64,000 nucleotides of DNA from Variovorax sp. ZS18.2.2 (GCF_024701975.1 NZ_JANLNM010000003.1:124001-188000), one strand, 5' to 3'; positions 25,232 to 34,722 are shown, numbered from the stretch's first letter. The notes: a model not told the origin generated them from the sequence alone. Translations and numbers: made by a program.

Positions 25232-26125
25232 TCAGCGGTGTTCGACGCCCTCGGCGGCCACGAAGCGGCGCTCACGCATCCATTTCGTCATGACCCATTT
25301 GTCGCCCCGCGTCACCGGCGCGCTCGCGTGCAGGGAGCGCGTATCGACCCGGCCGTTGCCATCGCAGTACTCGAAGTAGCAGGCATTGCCGCGAATCGGC
25401 GAAACCGCCAGGCCGAGTTGCGGGAAGACGGTCTGGCCGCCTTCGGGCGCGTCGTTCAGGTAGGTCACCAGGGTGCTCACACGCTGGCCGCTTCGCGCGA
25501 TGGATTCGCGGTTGGCGGCGTTGGTGGGCGCCAGGTAGTCGTAGTGCGGCTCGCTGCCTGCGCCGGTGGGGTAGTACAGCAGTTGCAGCCCCTCGCCGTT
25601 TTCCAGCGGGAGGTTCATCAGCGCGGAAAGGCGTCGATCGAGGCGGGCGACCAGGTCGTTCTCGCTCAATCGGAAAAACATGCCCCAGCTCGCGCGCTTG
25701 TCGCTCACCACATCGCGGCCGCTCATCGGGTCGACCAGCGTGGAAGGTTTCAGGCGCGGCCTCGCCATCTCGATGAGGGCCTTGCATTCGTCGGCATCCA
25801 CGACGTTGCCGAGCGCGGCAAAGACCGGGTCTTCGCCGCGCGAGTGCACGACGATCTCGCGGTCGGCCGCGAGGATTCGCGTGCCCGGCGCGAGCCGTGC
25901 CACGGGCCTGGATGGCGCCTCGTCCGGCAGTTCGATGGCGTCGGCCGGCATCGCAGCACCCCGCTGGCGCGCATCGATGTAGGCCGCGACGATGGCTTGT
26001 GCGGCCCGCTCGTTCATGCCCTGCTTCAGCATCGTGGCCACCAGCGCCTGCGGCATCTGGCCGGCATTGAGGTTGTGCGTGAGCCAGCGGCCCAGGTCGG
26101 GCGAGAAGCGGACGACGGTGCTCAT
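25232..26125 (-). CDS. prolyl 4-hydroxylase-like 2OG-Fe(II) dioxygenase
   Basis: This 297-residue protein has a variable N-terminal helical region and a C-terminal double-stranded beta-helix domain with the iron triad H194-x-D196 (PHYDY) and H266 (SLHASAPV), and K276 (KWVMTKW) for 2-oxoglutarate. RVSTLVTYLNDAPEGGQTVF is a typical P4H segment. It hydroxylates prolyl or other residues of an unknown target. It is 21 bp downstream of the lipoprotein gene and may be cotranscribed with it. Confidence 0.9.
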   Translation of the reverse strand: MSTVVRFSPDLGRWLTHNLNAGQMPQALVATMLKQGMNERAAQAIVAAYIDARQRGAAMPADAIELPDEAPSRPVARLAPGTRILAADREIVVHSRGEDPVFAALGNVVDADECKALIEMARPRLKPSTLVDPMSGRDVVSDKRASWGMFFRLSENDLVARLDRRLSALMNLPLENGEGLQLLYYPTGAGSEPHYDYLAPTNAANRESIARSGQRVSTLVTYLNDAPEGGQTVFPQLGLAVSPIRGNACYFEYCDGNGRVDTRSLHASAPVTRGDKWVMTKWMRERRFVAAEGVEHR

Positions 26126-26146
26126 GGGCGAGTCAGCCTCTCCGAC

Positions 26147-26827
26147 TCAGACCGGCCCCGTCTGGGCAACCCAGCCCTTGTCGCCGCGCGTGAAGCCCTG
26201 GCGCAGCTGCAGCTTCCCGCCCGCGCCGTTGGCGATGCGCGCGATCATCGGGAACACGCGCTGCGCGTCGGCCTCCTGCATCCACGGCGCGGTGTCGATC
26301 CGGTAGGTATAGCTCACCACCGCCATCGGATGCTGCGCGCTGGAGGCGTCGACCTTGACGTCGACGATCTGCTCGCGCTTGAGATGCGCCACGCAGAAAT
26401 CGTTGGCATGTTGTTGTTCGGCGCCGCGGACTGCGGACGCATGCGGCTTGTAGAACTTGCGGCCGGCGTCGGTCAGCTCGAAGCGCTTGATCGCGCCGTC
26501 CGGGTTCTCGCTGCTCTTCGGCACGGCGACGATGGTGCTGTGCACCAGGCCCAGTTGCTCCATCACTGGAAACTGGATGGCGTGGCGGGTGCCGGAACCG
26601 GCCTCGGCTTCGGTCAGGTCGATCGGCCAGTCGAACATCGCGAGGCAGATGTCGCCGCGCTGGGCCAGGTAGTCGTCCAGCGGCGCCGCGAGGTTCTCGG
26701 CAGTGGGTGCGTTGGCATCGTGGCTGGTGCTGCATGCGGCCAGCGCGCAGACCAGGGCGATGCCCGCCAGGGTCTTGATCGTCGATGCCGGGGAGCGACG
26801 GCTCGGGCGGGTGAAGCGGAAATTCAT
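26147..26827 (-). CDS. lipoprotein of unknown function, paralog of the upstream gene
   Basis: This 226-residue protein has a signal peptide and lipobox (LVCALAAC, C32). The mature part shares its plan with the protein encoded at 26877-27539: DDYLAQRGDICLAMFDWPID against NDYLAQRGHVCLAKYDWPIT, FELTDAGRKFYKP against YALTDAGRKSYLQ, and a closing QGFTRGDKGWVAQTG against GVHLTQRGWVADEL. The start at 26827 was chosen for the signal peptide. No family with known function is recognised. Confidence 0.8.
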   Translation of the reverse strand: MNFRFTRPSRRSPASTIKTLAGIALVCALAACSTSHDANAPTAENLAAPLDDYLAQRGDICLAMFDWPIDLTEAEAGSGTRHAIQFPVMEQLGLVHSTIVAVPKSSENPDGAIKRFELTDAGRKFYKPHASAVRGAEQQHANDFCVAHLKREQIVDVKVDASSAQHPMAVVSYTYRIDTAPWMQEADAQRVFPMIARIANGAGGKLQLRQGFTRGDKGWVAQTGPV

Positions 26828-26876
26828 GCGGAGTCTTGTTGTTGATTGACGGATAGCGTGGCGGTCGTGGATTCGG

Positions 26877-27539
26877 TCAGTGCGCATCGAGCTCGTCCGC
26901 AACCCAGCCGCGCTGCGTCAGGTGGACGCCCAGGCGCATCTGCATCGTTCCTTCGCGCTGGATGGCACGCGCCAGCAACGGAAAGGCCTGCTGCGCCTCG
27001 GGCGTTGCCGCCCAGGGTTCGGGCGCGATGCGATAGGTGAAGAGCAACGAGGTCGCGGTGCGGCCATCGCGCGTTTGCGGCGGGTCCCAGCCGATCAGGC
27101 GGTCCAGGCTCAGCGTGGCCGCGCAGAAGTCGGCCGGGTGCGTGATGTTCTCGGTCGTGGTGCGGATCACCACGGGCACCTGCAGGTAGGACTTGCGGCC
27201 CGCATCGGTCAGCGCGTATTCGCGGGCCGGCGCGGCCGCGGCCGTGTCCTTGGGGGTGGCGACGACATCCTTGCCGGTCACCAGCCCCAGCTTCTCGAGC
27301 ACCGGCATCTGCTGCGCATCGGGTTCGCGCGATCCGGCCACCACCGTGATCGGCCAGTCGTACTTGGCCAGGCACACATGCCCGCGCTGCGCGAGGTAGT
27401 CGTTCGTCGTCGCGGTGAAGTTCTCCTGGTTCGGAAGGCGCGCCTGTTCGTTGTCGCAACCGGTGAGCGAGAACAGCAGCACCAGCAGGGACACCGCACC
27501 GCCGACGCATCGAAGGACTGAGCTTGTATTGGTCTTCAC
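26877..27539 (-). CDS. lipoprotein of unknown function, paralog of the downstream gene
   Basis: This 220-residue protein starts at a GTG (27539) that overlaps the stop of the cytochrome peroxidase gene as GTGA, so its translation is coupled to it. Its lipobox is LFSLTGC (C28). The conserved blocks shared with the next gene (DYLAQRG, LTDAGRK, FCAATL) suggest an ancient duplication. The single cysteines in HVCLA and DFCAA may form a disulfide. The function is unknown; the coupling suggests action together with the peroxidase. Confidence 0.82.
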   Translation of the reverse strand: MKTNTSSVLRCVGGAVSLLVLLFSLTGCDNEQARLPNQENFTATTNDYLAQRGHVCLAKYDWPITVVAGSREPDAQQMPVLEKLGLVTGKDVVATPKDTAAAAPAREYALTDAGRKSYLQVPVVIRTTTENITHPADFCAATLSLDRLIGWDPPQTRDGRTATSLLFTYRIAPEPWAATPEAQQAFPLLARAIQREGTMQMRLGVHLTQRGWVADELDAH

Positions 27540-28981
27540 TTCACGCACCTGCCGCTGGTCGATGGCGCGGAGGAAGACTGGTAGCCATCGCTCAGCGTGC
27601 CCAGGAAGCAGACCAGGTCTGCGATCTGCTGCGGCGTCATGACCGGGGTGGAACCGGGCGCGCGCGGCTTCGTGCCGCTGGCAAGCGTCTTGTCGCCGCC
27701 CTCGCCGGTTCCGAGCGGCACTTCCTCGTCGACGTTGCCTTGCTGCGCTTGCGGCAGGTCGTTGTACTTGTCGACCGTTGCGCCCGGCACGGAGGTGGGC
27801 TGCAGCGCCCAGACCGGGTTGGCCTGCGGCTTGCCGGTGCTGTCGCTGTCGTGGTTGTCGTGGTTCTGGGCGGGATACCAGTACTCCGGATTGGTGTCCC
27901 GCGTGTTGTAGAAGTTGACGACCTGGTCCAGCGAATGGAGCACGCCGTTGTGGAAGAAGGCCCCGCGCGTCGCCACGTTGCGCAGCACCGGCACCTTGAA
28001 CATGCCGCAGTACCGGTGGGCCGTGCCCGGCGTGGCGGGCATGTAGTCGGTACGGAAGGGGCCGCAGAGGCCCATGTCGAAGTACGTCGGGTCGTCGTTC
28101 GCCGGAATCGGGTCCGGGTTGTTCGGAATCGACCTGTCGTTGCGCGGCGCCCCCAGGGCCTGGTAGGTGAAGTCCGTCATCAGGCCGCTGTTGCCGTTGA
28201 AGTTGGCGCCCGTGTAGTGGCAGCCCGAGCAATTGGTAACGCCGGTGCTGTGGAACAGCACCTCGCCGCGCCGTTCGGCCGGCGTCAGCGCGCCGCCGAT
28301 CTTGTTGAAGACATAGAGGTCGTACTTGCTGCTGTACGGATGAAAGCTCAGGTCTTCCGTCTCCAGCGCCTGGATCGCGGTGCCGAGGGCGTCGAAGGCG
28401 ACATCGGTGTTGTCGAACACGTCGGCACCGAAGGCCTGCTTGAACAGATCGGCATAGGCGCCGTTCTGCACCGCCTTCACGACCGCTTCCTTCGAGCGGT
28501 TGTTCATCTCGACCGGGTTGAGCAGCGGCAGTGCGGCCTGCGCCGCCATCGTCGTCCCGCGGCCGTCCCACATGAAGCCGCCACCCGGCGAGTTGGAGGT
28601 CACGCCATCGGGGTTCGGCGCGTCTTCGCTGAAGGCCGGCGTCGATTCCCTGTAGCGCAACGAGGGCACGGCGCGCGCGCCGGTCTGCGTGATGTCGGAG
28701 CCCAGTTGCACCGAGATGCTGTTCGGCGGACCGTAGGCGTATTGCGGATCGTGGCAGTTCGCACACGACATGTTCCTGCCACCCGAGAGGTTCTTGTCGA
28801 AGAAGGCCAGCTGCCCGACCTGGGCCTGCGTGCTCAGGACCGGCTTGCGCGGGCCGGCGGTGCTGCTGCCCGCCGCCGCCGCGCTGCCATTGCTGTTCCC
28901 GTTGCAAGCCGTCAAAGTCAATAGCGCTACCGAGAGCGCCATGACGAGCGGGACCATCTTGTCCGTTACCAGATTCATCAA
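27536..28981 (-). CDS. diheme cytochrome c peroxidase / MauG-like lipoprotein
   Basis: This 481-residue protein has a signal peptide with lipobox LLTLTAC (C26) and two heme c sites, CANCH (C73-H77) and CSGCH (C251-H255), in the arrangement of bacterial di-heme cytochrome c peroxidases. LRNVATRGAFFHNGVLHSLDQVV is typical of the family. It reduces peroxide or oxidises a protein or small partner at the outer face of a membrane. A long insert after residue 350 is rich in Asn, Asp and Pro. The paralogous lipoproteins follow by overlap. Confidence 0.93.
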   Translation of the reverse strand: MMNLVTDKMVPLVMALSVALLTLTACNGNSNGSAAAAGSSTAGPRKPVLSTQAQVGQLAFFDKNLSGGRNMSCANCHDPQYAYGPPNSISVQLGSDITQTGARAVPSLRYRESTPAFSEDAPNPDGVTSNSPGGGFMWDGRGTTMAAQAALPLLNPVEMNNRSKEAVVKAVQNGAYADLFKQAFGADVFDNTDVAFDALGTAIQALETEDLSFHPYSSKYDLYVFNKIGGALTPAERRGEVLFHSTGVTNCSGCHYTGANFNGNSGLMTDFTYQALGAPRNDRSIPNNPDPIPANDDPTYFDMGLCGPFRTDYMPATPGTAHRYCGMFKVPVLRNVATRGAFFHNGVLHSLDQVVNFYNTRDTNPEYWYPAQNHDNHDSDSTGKPQANPVWALQPTSVPGATVDKYNDLPQAQQGNVDEEVPLGTGEGGDKTLASGTKPRAPGSTPVMTPQQIADLVCFLGTLSDGYQSSSAPSTSGRCVK

Positions 28982-29095
28982 AAGGAAAATCGCTTCAAGC
29001 TTGCGCCGCGGGGGCCCGCAGGCAAGGCGCCTCGCGTCCAGCCTCCGAACCCTCCGCGGCTTTTCTGTCGTCTGTCTGTCCGGTCGGTCTTCGGT

Positions 29096-31546
29096 TTACT
29101 TCGTCGCCCAGACGTTCGTCTGGCTTGCGTCAGGACCCACCTGCGGAGTGATCTTGCCTTCGAGCAGGCCCGTGGCGCTGTCGACCTGACCGTCGATGTC
29201 GGCCGCGTACAGCTTCTGCGTGTAGTTGCCCGGGATCACGTAGGCATGGTTGATCGGCCGCACCGAGTCGAAGTGCGTGTCCGCGCTGTTCTGGTATTCC
29301 GGCAGCGCCAGGATGTTGGCCGTGATGAACGCTTCCGAGTACTTGGCGCGGTTCAGGTACGTCGCATCGACGGCCGGGTCGGCGATCTGGAACATGTCCT
29401 GCAGTGTGCGCACGAACGAGAAGTGGCTATAGGCATCGCTGTCCGCGACCTTCTTCTTCGCCGTGCCCACGTCCTGCTGGTTGGAGATGATGCCGAAGAT
29501 CGAATTGCCGTGGCCGAAGTTGCCCGCGGCGTAGTTGGTCGGCGGGGTGGTGGCCGTCGCCTTGCCGCTCGCGTCCACGGTCACCGGTGCGGCGCCCGAA
29601 GTCTTGCCGCCCGCGTTCCAGCCGCAGCAGGAGCCGTTGCTGCCGCCTTCGCCTTCGTCGTACATCACGACGATCGCCACGCGCTTGTGCGGGTTCTTCC
29701 ACAGCGCCGAGTTCTGGATCGCCTTGACCGTCATGCCCAGGTAGATGTCGGCACGCTTGATGTTCACGCCCTGGCCGTCGTTGCCGCCCTGGCAGCTCGT
29801 GTCGCTGCCCACGCCGTGCATGTCGTCGCACTGGTCCGGAACGATGAAGTTGATGTTGCCCACATCGCCCGTGGCCAGGTCCTTGCTGAACTGGTCGTAG
29901 ACCCAGCCGCTCGGAACCTTGTAGGCCGCGGTCTTGAGCCAGTCCGCTTCCTGGTACTGCGTGCCGAAGATGGTGCGGTTGGTGGCCGCGAACTCGGGCA
30001 GGTTGCGTGCGTCCTGGAAGGCGATCGACGGGCCGTGCTTGACCTTGTAGAGGCCGTTCACCACCGCGAAGTTGGGCGTGCCGACGAGGGCGGGCACGGC
30101 GGAGCCGTCGAGGTTGGTGACACCCTTCAGGCGGCTCGTGTCGTACGTGGCGACCACGGATGCGTCCGCAATGCTGTCGGAGCGCGTGTCCTGACCGGGG
30201 TTCATCGACTCGCTGTAGGTGCGGATGGTGCGGCCCGTCCTGGACATCAACGTGAACAGGTTGCTGCCGGGAACGTTGTGCACGGTGCCGGTGCTCGGGG
30301 CGTCGCCGCAGGTCGTGCTGGCCGCGCTGTAGCCGGCGCGGGAGGCGCTGGTCGCCGGCGGGAGCTTGTCCTGGGCGGGCAGGGGCTGGCCGTCGGAGGC
30401 CGTGCCGCCGGCGAACGCGACGTCGGTGAGCGCGTAGGGGCCGTTGGGGATGACACCGCAACCGAACCAGTTGTCGTCGGTGATGCCGAAGTCGTCGCCG
30501 CCGCCCAGCGCGGTGTAGTTCGGCTCGGACGGGTTGCCGGTCGAGTAGTACGTGCTCAGCTGGTTGTAGTTGTTCAGGATGTGGTTGATGTTCACAGCCC
30601 GCGAGTTGCCGACGATCACGTCGGTCGACTTGTTCTCCTCGATGATCACGAAGATGTTGTCGTAGGCCGGCACGCCTTCCACATTGAAGGCCGCCTGCTG
30701 CGCCTGCGCGAAGGTGATGGCCGCCTGCTTCTGCGTCGGCACCGAGGGGGTGGCCTGGGTGCCGTCGGTGTTGGTGAGGGTCACGCCCGCGAGGCCCGCC
30801 AGGCGCGGGTCACCGCCCGCGACGGCCAGGTTGTCGGGGAACATGTCCTTGCGGTCGAGCTTGGCCGTCGCGTAGGTGTAGCGGTTGGTCAGCTCGTTGT
30901 CCTGGTACAGCGCCGCGTACTGGGTGGCGCCGCTCAGGGTGTTCACGTCCGCCAGCGGATCGCTGAACTTGGCATCGCCGAGGTTGAAGGCCGGGCCATT
31001 CAGGCGTGCAACGAGGTTGGCCTTTTCGGCCGCGTAGGTGCTGCTGTTGGCTTCCACCAGGCGTTGCGCTTCGCTCGACAGCGGGCTGATGACGATCTTG
31101 CCCGCGCCCTGGTCGGCGATCTGGGCGGTCGAAGCGCGCAGGACCAGGTGGCTGGCCACGGTGGCGCCGGTGGCGGTGTTGGTCGCGGAGGTGCCGATGT
31201 CGGCCACCAGCTGTCCGGTTGCGCTGGTCGTCAGCGTGAACTTGCCGCTGGCGTCGGTGACGGCCGACGTCTCGCCGCTGTCGAGCACGCCATTGCCGTT
31301 GGCGTCGACGAAGACGGTTGCCTTCTGGTAGTAGCCGGGCTTCAGGGTCGGGTTGCCCGTGGTGCTGCCCGGCACGTAGCCGCTGGCGGCCACCACGCCG
31401 CTGTAAGTCGTGCTGCTCGTGTTGTTCGGCGGAATGCTCGGGAAGAAGTTGCTCCCCCCGTCGCTTCCGCCTCCGCAAGCGGCCAGCACGCAGGCCGCAA
31501 CCGTCGTCAATGACGAGAGCAAAACTCTTTTCTGGAAAATCATCAT
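29096..31546 (-). CDS. secreted phosphoesterase (acid phosphatase/phospholipase C family), lipoprotein
   Basis: This 816-residue protein starts with a signal peptide and lipobox VLAAC followed by GGGSDGG. A Ca-binding-like beta region follows (VFVDANGNGVLDSGETSAVT). The catalytic domain has the PF04185 features: YDNIFVIIEENKSTD near 290, a metal-binding histidine in FGHGNSIFG, SDAYSHFSFVRTLQDMF, and a MYDEGEGGSNGSCCGW loop. It is expected to release phosphate from organic phosphates outside the cell. The start at 31546 (or 31543, Met-Met) is set by the signal peptide. Tandem 11-bp repeats lie 144 bp upstream. Confidence 0.85.
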   Translation of the reverse strand: MMIFQKRVLLSSLTTVAACVLAACGGGSDGGSNFFPSIPPNNTSSTTYSGVVAASGYVPGSTTGNPTLKPGYYQKATVFVDANGNGVLDSGETSAVTDASGKFTLTTSATGQLVADIGTSATNTATGATVASHLVLRASTAQIADQGAGKIVISPLSSEAQRLVEANSSTYAAEKANLVARLNGPAFNLGDAKFSDPLADVNTLSGATQYAALYQDNELTNRYTYATAKLDRKDMFPDNLAVAGGDPRLAGLAGVTLTNTDGTQATPSVPTQKQAAITFAQAQQAAFNVEGVPAYDNIFVIIEENKSTDVIVGNSRAVNINHILNNYNQLSTYYSTGNPSEPNYTALGGGDDFGITDDNWFGCGVIPNGPYALTDVAFAGGTASDGQPLPAQDKLPPATSASRAGYSAASTTCGDAPSTGTVHNVPGSNLFTLMSRTGRTIRTYSESMNPGQDTRSDSIADASVVATYDTSRLKGVTNLDGSAVPALVGTPNFAVVNGLYKVKHGPSIAFQDARNLPEFAATNRTIFGTQYQEADWLKTAAYKVPSGWVYDQFSKDLATGDVGNINFIVPDQCDDMHGVGSDTSCQGGNDGQGVNIKRADIYLGMTVKAIQNSALWKNPHKRVAIVVMYDEGEGGSNGSCCGWNAGGKTSGAAPVTVDASGKATATTPPTNYAAGNFGHGNSIFGIISNQQDVGTAKKKVADSDAYSHFSFVRTLQDMFQIADPAVDATYLNRAKYSEAFITANILALPEYQNSADTHFDSVRPINHAYVIPGNYTQKLYAADIDGQVDSATGLLEGKITPQVGPDASQTNVWATK

Positions 31547-31689
31547 ATATATGGGGCAGTTGGTTATCGATGGTTTTGACCGGCCTGCATGGGGCATGCG
31601 GGCATCGTGCGTTTGAGTACGAAACGCCACATCGAGGAGAAATGTAGAAATAGCGAGTGACATCTATGTGTCAAATTGGCGCCTGGCTT

Positions 31690-31711
31690 TTTGCTAATTC
31701 TTTGCTAATTC
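31690..31711 (-). repeat. tandem 11-bp direct repeat upstream of the phosphoesterase gene
   Basis: Two exact, adjacent copies of TTTGCTAATTC (GAATTAGCAAA on the minus strand). An 11-bp period is the spacing of OmpR/PhoB-class regulator sites, and the downstream gene encodes a phosphatase, so a binding site for a PhoB-like or the 24337 regulator is plausible. Confidence 0.6.
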
Positions 31712-32412
31712 AATGGATACATTTGCGGCGCGCCAATTCGCAGCCACAGTCAGCCTGACCATGGGCTGACCTGTTAATTAGTAGAGAATTAGGACGCCGA
31801 TTGAGCTTGACCGGGAGGTGATTTTCAGGGTCATGGCGAAGAAGCTGACGCGTCGAAGATGGCCGCTCTCCTCCAGCCGTACAGAGGGCCGCCGAGGGCC
31901 TTGCGTTCGTTTCTTCGGTATTGAGGACCCGCTCGATAAATTCGACTGGGAGATTACCTGCGGAAATTGACACACACAATTAATTCGCGCAATTCAATTA
32001 CCCCCAACAGCGGGACGTGTCACCCGAGGGCCGGTTGACCTGCGGCACGCCAGCCGAAGGAGACCGGCCCTGCCCCCGCATCAAGTAATTGGCAATTAAT
32101 CTCGGCCAGGAGCCTTGCGAAAAGGAATTTCTTCGTCTAATTTATCCATTGGCAATTTCGAAGAAATTAAATCCGATTTACGGCATCGCTTTGCTTGCCG
32201 CTGCCGACCGGCACCCGCTGCGATGGGTCGCGACGTCCCCCGCAGTCGTGCCGACCACCGGCAGCCGCATCAGGGAATCTACGGATATATGATTCCCCGA
32301 ATGGTCTTGATTGCGTGCATTTTTTGTATACAAATAACGCACTCGATATGTGGCGCGATATTTGCGTCAAAAACTGGCTTCATCTCCCCAACACCTGAAC
32401 GAGGAAAAGACC
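31712..32412. promoter_or_regulatory. long A/T-rich intergenic region before the NCS1 permease gene
   Basis: About 700 bp hold no gene I can support; the small frames here have no ribosome binding site or family match. The region is poorer in G/C than its surroundings. It contains a hairpin with perfect 10-bp arms (AATTTCTTCG at 32126-32135 and CGAAGAAATT at 32159-32168) and the TGTATACA operator at 32325. Confidence 0.5.
32325..32332. promoter_or_regulatory. TGTATACA operator upstream of the NCS1 permease gene
   Basis: TGTATACA, here extended to the palindrome TTGTATACAA, lies 81 bp before the permease start. The right flank differs (AATAAC) from the other three sites, which may reflect the second GntR protein encoded in this operon. 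Confidence 0.62.
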
Positions 32413-33906
32413 ATGAGCACAGTCGTCAGCCACGCCCCCGCCGGGGCCAGCGAAGCGGGCCTTGCGCCGCACGCGGAATCGAACGCCCTCATCAAGCCCG
32501 GCTACGACCCGCGCCTGACCAACGAGGACCTTGCGCCCCTCAAGAAACAGACCTGGGGCCAATACAACATCTTCGCGTTCTGGATGTCCGACGTGCACAG
32601 CGTGGGCGGCTACATCACGGCCGGCAGCCTGTTCGCGCTCGGCCTCTCGAGCTGGCAGGTGCTGGTGTCGCTGCTCGTGGGCATCGTGATCGTGCAGTTC
32701 TTCTGCAACCTCGTGGCCAAGCCCAGCCAGGTGACGGGCGTGCCCTACCCGGTGGTGTGCCGCGCGTCCTTCGGCGTGCTGGGCGCGAACATCCCGGCCA
32801 TCATCCGCGGGCTGATCGCGGTGGCCTGGTACGGCGTACAGACCTACCTTGCGTCGGCCGCCTTCATGGTGCTGGCGCTGCACATGTTCCCGAACCTCGC
32901 GCCGTACGCCGATGTCGCGCAGCACGGCTTCGTCGGCCTCTCCGCCCTCGGCTGGGTCGCCTTCATGGTCATGTGGGTGCTGCAGGCCTTCGTGTTCTGG
33001 CACGGCATGGAAGCCATCCGCAAGTTCATCGACTGGGCCGGCCCGGCGGTGTACGTGGTGATGGCCGTGCTGTGCGGCTGGCTGGTGTGGAAGGCGGGCT
33101 GGAGCAGGGTCGACCTGAACCTGGGCGGCATCAAGTTCCAGGGCTGGGACGCGCTGCCGGTGATGCTCTCGGCCATTGCGCTGGTGGTGAGCTACTTCAG
33201 CGGCCCGATGCTCAACTTCGGCGACTTCTCCCGCTACGGCAAGAGCTTCGACGCGGTGAAGAAGGGCAACTTCTGGGGCCTGCCGGTGAACTTCGTGTTC
33301 TTCTCGCTGCTGACGGTGATCACCACGGCCGCGACGCTGCCCGTGTTCGGTGAACTGATCACCGATCCGGTGCATACCGTGGGCAAGATCGACAGCACGA
33401 CGGCCGTGGTGCTGGGCGCGCTGACCTTCATGATCGCCACCATCGGCATCAACATCGTCGCCAACTTCGTCTCGCCGGCCTTCGACTTCTCGAACGTGGC
33501 GCCGCAGCACATCAGCTGGCGCACGGGCGGCATGATCGCAGCGGTGGGCTCGGTGTTCCTGACACCCTGGAACCTGTACAACAGCCCCGAGGTCATTCAC
33601 TACACGCTCGACGTGCTGGGCTCGTTCATCGGCCCGCTGTTCGGCATCCTGATTGCCGACTACTACATCGTGCGCAAGCAACAGATCGACGTGGACGCGC
33701 TCTACACCATGAGCAAGCAGGGCAAGTACTGGTACAGCAACGGCTACAACCCGAAGGCGATCCAGGCGCTGGTGCCGTCGGCCCTCGTGCCGATCCTGTG
33801 CGTGATGGTGCCGGCGCTGCGCGGTGGCGCGAACTATGCGTGGTTCATCGGCATGGGGCTGGGCTTCGTGCTCTACGTGCTTTTGAACCGCAACAACAAG
33901 ACTTGA
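32413..33906 (+). CDS. NCS1-family allantoin/hydantoin/purine:cation symporter
   Basis: This 497-residue permease has twelve predicted membrane segments and typical NCS1 blocks: TWGQYNIFAFWMSDVHSVGG, ASFGVLGANIPAIIRGLIAVAWYG split, PMLNFGDFSRYGKS and SPAFDFSNVAPQHISWRTGG. NCS1 proteins import nucleobases, hydantoins or allantoin with Na+ or H+. The start at 32413 follows GAGGAAAAG. It is followed by the racemase gene (29 bp), which points to allantoin or a hydantoin as substrate. Confidence 0.92.
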   Translation: MSTVVSHAPAGASEAGLAPHAESNALIKPGYDPRLTNEDLAPLKKQTWGQYNIFAFWMSDVHSVGGYITAGSLFALGLSSWQVLVSLLVGIVIVQFFCNLVAKPSQVTGVPYPVVCRASFGVLGANIPAIIRGLIAVAWYGVQTYLASAAFMVLALHMFPNLAPYADVAQHGFVGLSALGWVAFMVMWVLQAFVFWHGMEAIRKFIDWAGPAVYVVMAVLCGWLVWKAGWSRVDLNLGGIKFQGWDALPVMLSAIALVVSYFSGPMLNFGDFSRYGKSFDAVKKGNFWGLPVNFVFFSLLTVITTAATLPVFGELITDPVHTVGKIDSTTAVVLGALTFMIATIGINIVANFVSPAFDFSNVAPQHISWRTGGMIAAVGSVFLTPWNLYNSPEVIHYTLDVLGSFIGPLFGILIADYYIVRKQQIDVDALYTMSKQGKYWYSNGYNPKAIQALVPSALVPILCVMVPALRGGANYAWFIGMGLGFVLYVLLNRNNKT

Positions 33907-33935
33907 AATACCGAAGAGAAAGAAAGGGCCGCCCC

Positions 33936-34673
33936 GTGCGCATCAAGATCATCAACCCCAACACCACCTGGAGCATGACCGAGAAGATCGGCGCCTGCGC
34001 CCGCGCGGTGGCGCACGCCGGCACGGAAATCGTCGCGGTCAGCCCGGCCATGGGGCCGGTCTCCATCGAGAGCCACTACGACGAGGCGCTGGCCGTGCCC
34101 GGCCTGTTGCAGGAGATTGCAGCGGGCGAACGCGACGGCATCGATGGCTACGTGATCGCCTGCTTCGGCGACCCGGGCCTGAAGGCTGCACGCGAGCTGG
34201 CGCGCGGCCCGGTGGTGGGCATCGCCGAAGCGGCGATGCACCTGGCCAGCATGATCGGCAGCCGCTTCAGCGTGGTCACCACGCTGGGCCGCACGATGGG
34301 CCAGGCCTGGCACCTGGCCGAGATCTACGGCATGGAGCGCTTTTGCGCCAATGTGCGCGCCTGCGAACTGCCGGTGCTCGAACTGGAAGAACCCGGCTCG
34401 CATGCGCGCGAACGCATCGTCGACGAATGCCGGCGCGCGCTCGAAGAAGACGGCTCCGACTGCATCGTGCTCGGCTGCGCCGGCATGACCGACCTGTGCG
34501 AACACATCAGCGACCTGCTCGGCGTGCCGGTGATCGACGGCGTCGCCGCTGGCACCAAGCTCATCGAATCGCTCGTCACGCTGAAGCTCAAGACCAGCAA
34601 GCGCGGCGAGCTGGCGCGGCCGCTGCCCAAGACCATGACGGGGGCGCTTGAAGGCTTCACGCTGCGCGGGTGA
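33936..34673 (+). CDS. Asp/Glu/hydantoin racemase-family protein, probable allantoin racemase
   Basis: This 245-residue protein starts at the GTG at 33936. It has the family start RIKIINPNTTWSMTEKI and the two catalytic cysteines C76 (VIACFGDPGL) and C181 (VLGCAGMTDL). Hydantoin and allantoin racemases (HpxA-type) interconvert enantiomers so that non-enzymatically formed R-allantoin can be used. Its position between the NCS1 permease and a GntR gene, within a uric acid degradation region, favours allantoin. A hydantoin or ring-open ureide is a possible alternative. Confidence 0.88.
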   Translation: MRIKIINPNTTWSMTEKIGACARAVAHAGTEIVAVSPAMGPVSIESHYDEALAVPGLLQEIAAGERDGIDGYVIACFGDPGLKAARELARGPVVGIAEAAMHLASMIGSRFSVVTTLGRTMGQAWHLAEIYGMERFCANVRACELPVLELEEPGSHARERIVDECRRALEEDGSDCIVLGCAGMTDLCEHISDLLGVPVIDGVAAGTKLIESLVTLKLKTSKRGELARPLPKTMTGALEGFTLRG

Positions 34674-34722
34674 TGCCAGGCGGCGCGGGCAAGGCCATCG
34701 AACGCTGAGCCACAATCTCCGC

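Noticed and set aside
31710..31979. Two small minus-strand frames in the long intergenic region
   Set aside because: No ribosome binding site, no motif and odd composition; the region has low coding character.
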